Assembly: GCA_017506865.1 (NCBI GenBank)
Contig: JAFCMP010000004.1
Location: forward strand, 434,001 to 498,000
DNA from: Tribonema minus
Lineage: Eukaryota > Sar > Xanthophyceae > Tribonematales > Tribonemataceae
Reading direction: 5' to 3'
Length of the DNA: 64,000 nucleotides
Shown here: positions 11,496 to 21,900 of the stretch, one piece after another
Numbering within the stretch: the stretch's first letter is position 1
Layout of the letters: each line of letters opens with the position of its first letter
Notes under the pieces: model-generated
Told to the model about the DNA's origin: nothing
What the model saw: only the letters and a program-made list of their open reading frames with translations
Databases searched by the model: none
Program-made: the position numbers and the translations under genes

Positions 11496-11912
11496 CTCTA
11501 ACAAGCAACTATGTAGGTGTGTGGTTGTAAAGATCTGTGGCATGCATGGCTTACTTGTCTCTGCAGCCTGGGCTGCTGCTGATGCTGATGATGATGCTGC
11601 TGCTGGGGGAGCCATAGTGGATGTTGTTGGGTGGCTTCAGTCACTGTGCCTCTACTTGGTCTTGTTGCTCCAGCTCTCAGGTTGTGTGCTTATGCAGAGA
11701 TCTCATAGCCATCAATACTTGCAAACCCCCAAACAAGGGGCAAGTCTTAATAGTCATGAAGATCCACTACAGTGCAGCAGTCTCACTTCCTATGCTCTGA
11801 GTGTATGTACACAAGACTGAACATGAGGGCACTGACACATCATAAGCCTATTGATAATAAGTACTTCAATTATATACATCAAACCGTGTCAAATCCCCCT
11901 TCTCGACCTTTC
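11496..11912. other. Flank of the gypsy insertion
   Basis: No gene recognised. Read on the minus strand, 11895-11912 contains GAGAAGGGGGA followed by a TTTGACAC start. This could be the polypurine tract and 3' LTR start of the minus-strand element whose coding end lies across the insertion at 23312. That is speculation. Confidence 0.3.
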
Positions 11913-11916
11913 TCTG
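11913..11916. repeat. Target site duplication, left copy (TCTG)
   Basis: TCTG directly precedes the 5' LTR and is repeated at 23065-23068 directly after the 3' LTR. Short duplications of this kind are made by LTR retrotransposon integrases. Confidence 0.75.
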
Positions 11917-12278
11917 TGATACAAAGTCCATGTCACAGTGCAGTTCAAGTGCTGTGTACACCTTTGACTGTACTGTACAAGTGTACTTCAGGCCAGTTCA
12001 CCTGAGGACCGTTCCTAGGAATTTGCTTGGACTGTTCCAGGAACTACTTGCACAGAACAATCTGGGGCAGCATCTCTGTGGCTTGCTTGGGTACTAACTC
12101 TTGCTAGCCAGCTGCTGGACAGCAGGGACTCATTGGAGCTGAGCCATCACCGATACACCAGGTGTGTGGTCTTTTCTCCATGCAAGTGGTTAGCCTACAT
12201 CCTGAGAGTGAGCTCCTGTTTCCCAGAAGGGCTTGGCCTGCTCATGGAGCATCCCCAGAGGCCTTTCCTTTCGGATCA
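11917..12278 (+). repeat. 5' LTR of the gypsy element
   Basis: The 362-bp direct repeat begins TGAT and ends ATCA, a short inverted terminus typical of LTRs. Its partner is 22703-23064. No TATA box is obvious. An initiator-like CTCATTGG stands at 12130-12136, just where a self-priming transcript would have to start. Confidence 0.95.
12133..12146 (+). promoter_or_regulatory. LTR segment complementary to the primer site
   Basis: TTGGAGCTGAGCCA is the exact reverse complement of the 14 bases that immediately follow the LTR (12279-12292). If transcription starts at about 12132, the RNA 5' end could fold onto the primer site and prime reverse transcription, as in fission yeast Tf1. The segment ends in CCA, like a tRNA. 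Confidence 0.7.
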
Positions 12279-12292
12279 TGGCTCAGCTCCAA
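12279..12292 (+). promoter_or_regulatory. Primer binding site of the gypsy element
   Basis: TGGCTCAGCTCCAA starts directly after the LTR-terminal CA. It begins TGG like tRNA-complementary primer sites, but it is perfectly complementary to 12133-12146 in the LTR itself. I know of no tRNA 3' end that matches it, though I cannot search. Confidence 0.75.
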
Positions 12293-12946
12293 CTCTCGGG
12301 ATAACACCAGCGTAGCGCGGAATCACTTTTAGCGCGCCGTATACCCAATGTGACGTCCTCCCAGAGAAGTTGCATTGATGAGTTGCACACTACCATGCCA
12401 GGCTTGCTACTGCGCTTAGCCCGACGAGTAGCGGCACAGTGTTTGCAACGGAATAACTCAGATCTGCATGACATGCAACGCGGCGATCAAAGGCCGAGCT
12501 CAGAACGTTGCACCTGGAGCCGCGACATGCATGCTCGTAGCAACATCGCATGTGCGCTCAACCCTCTTACGACTGGACACTGTCGAACGGGTGCTACAGC
12601 GGTAGTCCTCATGGCAAGGAAGGCACGCGGTAGTACTGATCACACTGCCGCGTACAGGCCTGGACGACGCCGGGAACGTCGTTGCTACCCAGCCCTGACT
12701 GCTAGGCATTTTACATAGCCGATGCAGGCCCAGCAATACACCCACTGAAGATTCAGCGTCTTCTGCAAAGAGGGGGTGTTGACAGCTGGATTTAATCATG
12801 GGCAAAGTGTCTTGGCAATCATGTCAAACATGCTGTATCCGAGGGGCAAGAGCCTGCCTGACGTACGCATGCACGGGACATGTTGTCATTGCTATGCCAT
12901 GCAGAGCGACCTGCAACAAGCGTAACGGGAGTACATAAGGAGAATC

Positions 12947-15900
12947 ATGGCGGATAGCGTATCAAGATCGGCGACGGACAGCTCCGGGGAGGCTGGAACG
13001 ACCCCGGGAGGCGAGGGGAACGGTGGCGGTGTGCAGCAGCAAGCGCTCGTGCCCCCCGAGCAGCAGCCGGCGACGCAACCCTTCACGTCGTCGGCCGGTC
13101 TAACCTCATCAGCGACGTCGAGCGCCGCCCCCTCGACCGTCGCAGTGACGGCGACCACCACCGCCCCCGCAACCGGAGCCGCCCCGGTGTCGCTCCCTGC
13201 TTCCACGGACCCCTCCGGCGCGGGTCTTGGCGTCCCGCCTACGACCTCCGCTCCTCAACCCGACTTCAACGAGATACTGCAAGGGCTGCGTCGCGCCCTG
13301 CCGCTGATGCCAGAGGGCGCCCTGGCTCAGCTCGCGGGACGCGCCGTCAAGGAGGCGGCCGAGATGACGTCCCCCGTCTCATTTCTCGGCACTCGTCCGC
13401 CGGCCTCATCAGCACGCCCCTCCTTCACGCCAGGCTTCGCGCCCTTCTACCACGCACCAGACCCTTTCGCCACGCGCACGACTCTGCCTCCTTCCCTCAC
13501 TGCGGTGCCCACCGCGGCAGAGCTGGAAGCGACGGTCCAGGAGCTTGAGCGCGCGCTGGATCAACGCATCAACACCACCCTCGAGAGCAGCCACGTGGCC
13601 GAGCGCGAGCTCAAGGACGCCGAGCAGCGCGCCGCCGCCGTCGAGCGCGACCGTCGTAACAGCCGCCCCAGCCCTGTGGCGAACCCCTCGCAGCTGCAGC
13701 TCTCGCTGCTGCAGGGGCAGGAGGCTGAGTACGCTCACCGCTTGGAGGTCGTGCGACGGCAGCAGGCGATCCTGTCGCGTAACCACCACCTGCTCGTCGA
13801 GCGCCTGCACCGCTACACGCGCATCAAGGAGTACCTGCTGGAGGCCAAGCGCGCCGGGCCCCCAGCGCTGCACCAGTTCGTGCAGGAGACTGCCCCGCGC
13901 CTGCTGGCCGATGCGGCGCAGTGGGACGCGCGCGACCTTCGAGAGGACCCCAGCGTCGGCCTCACCGGCACGGGCCTTCCCTTCGCGCCCCCACAGACCA
14001 CTACTCCGTTCGGCATGGGAGCGCGCGCCAGCGGGAGTCCCTACGGCGTCGCGAACGGCAACGCGCCCCCCCTGCTCAGCGCCACCGTTGGCACGTCACC
14101 CGCCACGAGCGGCAGCGCGCCCCCCGACGCTCAGCGCGAAGACACTAGCTGGCAGCGCTACTTCAGCCCTACGGCGATCCCAATCACCCTGGACGTCGGC
14201 GCCACCACGACCTCTCGCCGGCAGTTTGAACAAGCTGCCGAGTACAACCGCGTGCCGACGCGCCATTGGGTCTACGCGCTGCGCAAGTGCCTGACGGCGG
14301 AGCAGCAGGGCTCGATCATCAACGTGCGCAAGGACCCCGTCACTGGAGAGGAGAAGGTGCACACCTGCGGGGAGATGTCCTACAACGAGATATGGGACGC
14401 CATACAGGAGCTTTACGACAACCCCAGCGGCCGCGCAGACGCGATGATGGAGCTCGCAAACATGCCCTGGGAGCCGCAGCAGACCCCCCGCGAGTTCGCC
14501 ACCAAGCTTCTCAAGGCGTCGCAGCGCACCTCGAACATGTCCTCCGCTGACGCTAGCCTGCTCAAGTCCTACTACTTCGCGGCGATGGCGCAGCCTCTCA
14601 AGCAGCTCTTCCACCAAATGCAGCTGATGCGCGAGGACTGGAACCGCATGGTGGACCGCACCCAAGACCTGTACGCGTCCCTCAACGTCACGCAGAAGGA
14701 CACGTTCTGCGCCAACCTGACCGCGATCAAGAGCCTTCACTCAGCCACGGCAGCAGCAGTCGAGTTCGGCGCCACCGCCGGTAAGCGGGCGCGAGCTCAC
14801 AACCTACGCACGGACGACGGCGACATGGACCTCAGCGACAACGAGACGCCGTCTAGCCTCGCCGCCATCACCCCAACCCCGACCAAGAGCACGCCAGCTG
14901 CCGCTAAGCCAAAGGGCACTCCCAAGAAGGAGCTCGACCCTTCCGTGAAAATGGCGTGCTGGGGGTGTAGCAAGGAGGTGGCACGCGGAGAGCTGACGGC
15001 CCACAAGAGCGTCTGCGTGCCCTGGCTCAAGAAGCGGCTGGAGAAGCTCAAGAAGGAAGGGAAGCCGCATGATCAGCTTCAGGCCAGGCTGGAGAAGCTG
15101 AGGGGCAACAAGAAGCAGAAAAGTGAGTCCTATGACACTAAGTCTTCTGCAAACTTCATGAGTGGCATGCTTGAGCATGAGCCTGCGCGTGTGCAATCCA
15201 AGGCGGGTCCCGATGCTCACTGCCACAAACTTCAAGTTCAAGTTGCACGCGCATCCCCAGAGGCTAGCAAAGTGGCCGGTGATGCAACTGCTCAGGTGAA
15301 CCCAGAGGCTGATCCCGCAGCCTGCGAAGTCACTGGCACGCGTAACCATTTGCTAAGCCGTGAGGTCGGTACTCGCGTGCTAGCAGCTATCATGTGCGCC
15401 TGTTGCGTGGCTAGGTGCAATGACCATGACACCGACGCCAGAGCTGACGCAAAGCGCAAACGCAGCGTGCCGTGCGCGGCGTCTACAGCGGTAAGTGGGA
15501 ATGCCGATCTCACTGACCTTACTTCCGATCTGTGCGCCACCCCCCGTGACACTTTCGTGCACTTGCAGACTAGGAAGGGGGATGCGTGCGCTCACGACGG
15601 AGAACCCGACGTGACGGCCAGACCACTGCGAGTGGCAGAGCTTTGTTGCGGGGTGGGGGGTGTACATAGGGGGTTAGAGGACTTTGCCAGACACACAGGT
15701 GTCAAGGCTGAAGTGGTCCTTGCTGTAGATAGGGCCGAATACACATGCGAGGCGTACAAGCACCAGTTCCCTGGCACAGAAGTTCTATGTGCAGACATCG
15801 CCAGTCCAGCAGTGCTCAAGCGCCTCAAGCAGCTGGAACCCGATGCATTCTGGGTCACTGCCCCATGTGTTGACTTCTCGCCCTCGGGCAAGGGCGTTGA

Positions 15901-18900
15901 AGGCGAAGCGGCCAGCGTGTTGCCCTCCGTTGCACAGCTTGCTGTAAATGTACGGCCAAAATTGGTCTTTCACGAGAATGTGCCTCGAATGCTGTTGTCT
16001 GGGGCATGGGGCTGCGCCGACGGCCACATGCGTCAGGCGGGGTATTCGACCTTTGAGGTGCAATTTCGTGGCACTGATGTTGATGGTGGAAGTTCACGCG
16101 AGCGCATCTATACTGTGTCTGCGTGCAACACCCAGGCCACCCCTGCACGTTTTGCCCGCCTGAATGCCCTGTTGAATGAGCGCTTTCGCAGCAGTACTCC
16201 AAAGACTGTGCGCGATTGCACTGGTTGCATGGAGGACACATTTTACTGGGATCCTCGTCAACCGCACCGTGCTGGCGTGCTTTCTACTGACATGCCACTG
16301 CCTAGCCCTGTGACTCGCCAACCTGGCAAGGGTCCCACAAGGTACGTACAGAGAGCCAAGGATGCCGGTCCTACAAAGGACGCATTGATACTCTCGCCTG
16401 AACAGGTGATGGAGTGCCTGGGCTACCATGAGCCCTACCCTGAAGGCACACTCACCCAGAGACGCAAGTGGGCCGCTGACCTAGTACAGCCCGCGGCTGT
16501 AAGCGCCCTGATGCAGTGTGTTCATGCCGTTGCCTCTCTGCCCAATTGTTGGGAGAGACCTGCCCCCGCTGGCCCTGACGTAACTCCTGGAGAGGTAACA
16601 GTGCATGATCACACGGCGCCGCCGCCGGAGTGGGTCGTGGACGCATCGCAGCCAGCACTACTGAGGATCGCCGGGACCTGCTCAAGCGCGCTAGGGAGTG
16701 CTGCGAACTGGTGTTGGGAGAAAGGGAGAGCGTTTCTTGCTTCGCTGCGCCAAGGTGAGCCAGTGCAATTAAATGAAGTACAGTGGCAACGCGGTGACGA
16801 CGAGTCTGACTCTGATTCTGACTCACCAAGAGTAACCGTTGAGCCAGCAGTGCCTCAGTCGACTGCAACACCCAAGACGCCGATGGTAGAAGAGAGCGCT
16901 AACCCTGACTCTGACTCAGCGACACCACTGCAGACTCGCATGACACTGCACGAGTTGAAACCTAGGTGGGCAGCAAGAGGCAAAGCGCCCATGCCACTCC
17001 ACAGAGTCACCCCGGTAGGGAGGCCACGCAAGAATGGCTTTGTGCACATGACCATGCGCACACAGGTGGGCGATGCCGTGCAAGAGTTTGGTCTGGATAC
17101 ACTGGTGGATTGCGGCGCGGAGGCTGAGTTCATCAACAAAGATTCAGCGCACAAGCTGCCGCCGGGCACCATCTGCCCTCTGGCTGATGGGGACTTCACT
17201 ACGGTGGAGCTCGCTGACGCCAAGAAGTCGGTACCTGTAGAAGGGGTGGTGCACGCTCAGGTGCGCTTCAAAGACCACCTGCTGACGCACCGATTCTACG
17301 TCGTGGACCTGCCTTACCAGGCAATCTTAGGGTCAAACTTCTTTGGCAAGTACGGCTCCGTGATCTCCTACGAGCACGGGATGAAATTCTATCCCGCTGG
17401 CTCGTCAGGCCCCGCTGTGCCCATGCGTGAACGTGCGCGCGTTGGAGCCTTGGAGCCCCCCGAAGCAAACTCCATCAAGATAGGCTCAGCAAGGGTACAC
17501 ACCAAGGACAAGCCTGTACTGCCAGAACGCAAATATCTTCTCAGAGCAGCCTCAAACCAGGTCATTGACGCTGACACCGCGCACACGCTGGAAGTGGTGT
17601 CTCACCCGCCACTGCAGTGCACAGGTCCTGTAGAGGTGCTGCTAACCCCAGACGTCCCAGAAGCGGTGACGGCCGTGAACAAGTTGGCCGAGCAAGGCGT
17701 TGTGTTGCTGGACTCAGTAGATACTGCCATGCCGAACAAACCACTCAGGCTAATGGCTGAAAACACTTCCACAATGCCAGTGCTCATCCGTAAGGGAGCA
17801 ATACTAGGCGCTGTTGAAGCACCGGAGATGGTGTGCGGTCTAGACGTTGACCAAGAGACGCTCACAGCTAACCTCACGCGCATAGCGCTCAGCCGACTTT
17901 CTAGCGACCCCCCAACCGTAAATCAGGTGAAGCCTAGCTCAAATCCCACAGCAACCACACAGGCTGAGGCGGAACGCACCGCTCACAGGCGTAAGGTAGC
18001 TGAGGAGCACAATGCCACCTTAGAGCTCTGCACGGACGAGGAGCTGGCAGACGTGCTGAAGCGGGATGGTAAGGTGATACCTATGTTGGAAGAGCGCGAC
18101 AAAGACGGTGTTAAGTACTACGATCGGGTCATGGAAGTGCTACGCCGCAGACGTGCTGCCTTTGCAAAAGACCCCAAAAACCCTAGGGTCACGGATCGCT
18201 TTGACGTGGACATTGATACCGGAGACGCGGCCCCCATAGCCGACAAGGCGCGGCGTTGGGCCGAGCGCGAGGCCAAAATCATTTTTCAAGCGATTCAGGA
18301 CGAAAGGAAGCGTGGGCAAATCAGACCTGCTAGTGGGCCATGGGCCAGCAACCCTGTGCTGGTGGCTCAAAAGGGCAAGATACGCTTCTGTGTTGACTAC
18401 AGACCGCTTAATAAGGTCACAAGACGTGACGAATACGGCTTAGGCAACATGGAGGACTTGATTCAAAAGGTGGCAAGTTCAAGAATTTTCTCAGCTCTGG
18501 ACTTTGCCTCAGGCTATAGGCAAATTCCCATGACCAAAGAGTCCTCTTGCAAGACGGCTTTCCGAGGGCCCGATGGCTCCCTATGGGAGTACAAGGTCGC
18601 GCCGTTTGGACTAGTATGTCTGCCCAGCATTTTCACGCGCTGCATGCACGAGCTGTTAGGCGCTGCCAGACAGACTCATGCGTGCGTGTATGTGGATGAT
18701 GTGCTGGTTCACAGCAAAGGGCTTGAAGATCACATAGCTCACTTGGACGATGTGCTGCGTCGCGTGGAGGAGTATGGCATGAGTGTGTCAAGGCACAAGT
18801 GTCAACTCTTCGCCGAGGAAGTGACATACCTAGGTCACAAAGTCGGCCGGTATGGCATTAGGCCGTGTGAAGACAAGGTCAAGGCCATGGTGGACATGAT

Positions 18901-21900
18901 GCCCCCGCTCGGTAAGGACGGCAAGGTTGACAAACGTCTCATGCAAGTCTTGATGGGATGTTTCAACTACTACAGGCGCTACATTCACCGATTTGCGTCC
19001 ATCGCGGCGCCATTGATGGAGTGTACCAGGGACGGTGCTGACATGATATGGAATAAACGCCGTCGAGATGCACTCGCAGAGCTCAAACGCGCGATGTCGA
19101 GCGCACCCGTTATCATGCACCCAGATTTTGACCTGCCATTCATAGTACACACAGATGCTAGCAAGTTGGCAGTCGCTGGAGTGCTATCCCAGTTTGTGCC
19201 ACTTGAGAAGCTTCGAGAGCGGCACAAAGATTTTCCATGGGCTCACACCCGCCGTGCCAAGACGGTGGATGGTAAGCCAGCCAGAGAGGTAGTTGTAGCA
19301 TTTTACAGCAAAGTCAATTCAGTGCAAGACGCAAAGCTAGGTGCCACCGCGCTGGAATGCCTTGCTGTAGTGCTGGCCCTGAACAACTTCCGCTCATACG
19401 TGTGGGGTAGGCCAGTAACCGTCATTACAGATGCGTCGGCACTGCGCTGGTTGCTAAAACTGAATAACCATAATAGCAAACTCCTGCACTGGGCCATGCG
19501 CCTCCAGGAATATGACGTCATGGTCGTACACCGCCCTGGTAAGGACAATGGCAATGCAGACTGCCCCTCACGAATGCCTCAAATGACGGAAATCCTGGGC
19601 CCCAGAGAGTATGACCACGCTGATGAGCAGTGGCCAGACTGTACGGATGCAGGACCTGCTCCGCCTACTGGGGTACGCTTTGAGAGCGAAGAAGTCGTGG
19701 ATTCCCCCGCGAATATAGGCAGGATTGGGGCTTATGCCTCATACCCAGATGGCCCTGGCATGCGCTTTAACAAAGTCGCACAGGTATCCCCAGACCTGAG
19801 CGAGGCCATGCTCAAACTTAACCCCGCACAAGTGCAAGATGCTTTGTTTGACACCTCGCTTGAAAGCAGCAGTGGGGACGCCGTGCTTTTCAAAGAAGAG
19901 GGAGGTGAGCAGCCGGAGCAGTCGGAGCCGGAGCTGCAGGAGCTGGCGCTGGCGTCAATGCTTTGCAATCTGCGCACCGGAGTGTACCCAGATGGCGTGT
20001 GGGATAGCTGCGCATCACTCTTGGCACAGCAAACGGGTGAGCGTACCGAAACCGAGAACTGTGAAAGCAGCAGCGAGCAGGAACCTCAACTTCAAGTAGA
20101 CATGATGTCAGTTGATAGCCCTGTTCAACCCCCCGCGCCAGCAACCTCGGAACACCCTGGGGACCTTGCAGGAGGAAGCTCAGGTCAGCCCGCAGTGCTT
20201 GAGCGCGATAAATTTGTGCAATGGCAAGGGCGTGACTCTTTCTGCATGGCTGTGAGGAATTACCTAGAGGACCGCAATGAACCTTCTGATGCCAAGTTGG
20301 CAAAGTTCATACCCCAGAACCAAGAATTCTTCACGCTAGAGCCTGATGGCCTGTTGGTGCACTTCGCAGCCAGTCGCCCCAAGAGGGGAGCCCTGATCAC
20401 ACAGTGGGTCACCCCTGAGGCACTGAAGCCCCTGGTGCTACGCATGTGTCACGACGATGGCAGCGCTCAGCACCCATCGACCGCCGCCACGCACGCCAAG
20501 GTGTTTGAGAACTTCTACTGGCGCGGCATGGGAGCTGACATTCGCGACTACGTGCGCAGTTGCATAGCGTGCCAACAGACCAAACCTCAGACGACAGCTC
20601 AGTACAAGCAAGTGCTCATGCCCCCTCAGCGCATGTGGCAGCGTCTTCACGTAGACTTCACTGAGCCAGGAGTCATATCTCTTGAGGGGCACCGCTACCT
20701 ACTCGTGATAGTGGAAGCCAGGTCTGGCTATTGCTGGATTTTCCCCACTAAAAAAAGATCCGCTGCTGAGGTAGCTCCCCTGCTTGCGAAGGTGCTGCTT
20801 GAATGTGGCACACTGGTGGAGGAGTTGTGCTCGGACGGAGCCAAGGAATTTGTGGGTGCGTTGGTGACTAGCCTCTGCCGGGCCTTTGCTGTTCAGAAGG
20901 TAGAGACTAGCGCATACGACCCCCAGTCTAACGGTGTCGCTGAGAACTTGAACGATCGTGTCAAGAGGGCCCTGGCCAGAGTGTGCTCGCACTACCAGAA
21001 CCGTTGGCACGAACAAGTTGACATCGTACAGTTTGCACTGAGGAACACTCCCAGGGAAGAGACAGGCCTTACGCCTTTCTTCTGTGTCTTCGGTCGCGAG
21101 GCCAGATTCCCCCTAGATGCCCTCATCTCTAAGCCAGAGTGCACGACAGATCTGCACATAGAGGTGAAGCGGTTACAAGAGAATCTGAAGCTGGCAGAGT
21201 CTGTCATAGGCGAGGCGTTAAGCTCCAGGGCTGAGCGCATCCAAGCTCGTAACGACAAGATTCAACGCACCCTGCATGTAAGTGTAGGCGACTATGTATG
21301 GGTCAAAAAGCCGCCCTCTGAAGGACGCGCGAGTGGCCTGGAGGAGCGCTTCACCGGACCCTGGAGGCTGATAGCACCCTACGGTGACTCAGGGCTGTCA
21401 TTTCAATGTCAACTCAATGGCGCGCGTGTGCGGCTCACTGATGCACACGTGGAAAACATGAAGCCGTATCACCCTAGGCCTGCTAGACTGGTCAGCGACG
21501 GAGTACACGCCGCCGTAGACCCAGAGCAGCTGAAGGAACTGGACCTTGATCAGCGGTTACAGAGAATTCTAGACCGCAGGGCTAATGAGGACGGTAGCTG
21601 GTCATACAAGTGGCTGGCACGCGACGGTACCTCGTCTGAGTGGATTCATGAGAAGGAGTTTGCAGAGAGTTTCATAGTGCCGTCCTGGGTGCTAGACACT
21701 TTTCATGCCCTCTATGAGATCCAACACGAAGGTCACATGCCGTCGTACGCAGAACGCCCTAGCCCACGTGAGGACCGCTCACTACCTAAAGACGAAGCGT
21801 TGAAGCGCTACCCTTGTGGCACTCAGGTGGTAAGGCAAATTTCAGGTGCCGATCCCGAGACCACTGAGTACATTTGGGGCCAAGTGCGCGACTTCGTACG

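Noticed and set aside
13409-14740. Long minus-strand and alternate-frame open frames inside the gypsy polyprotein
   Set aside because: They are shadows of a GC-rich coding frame, with no motifs of their own.
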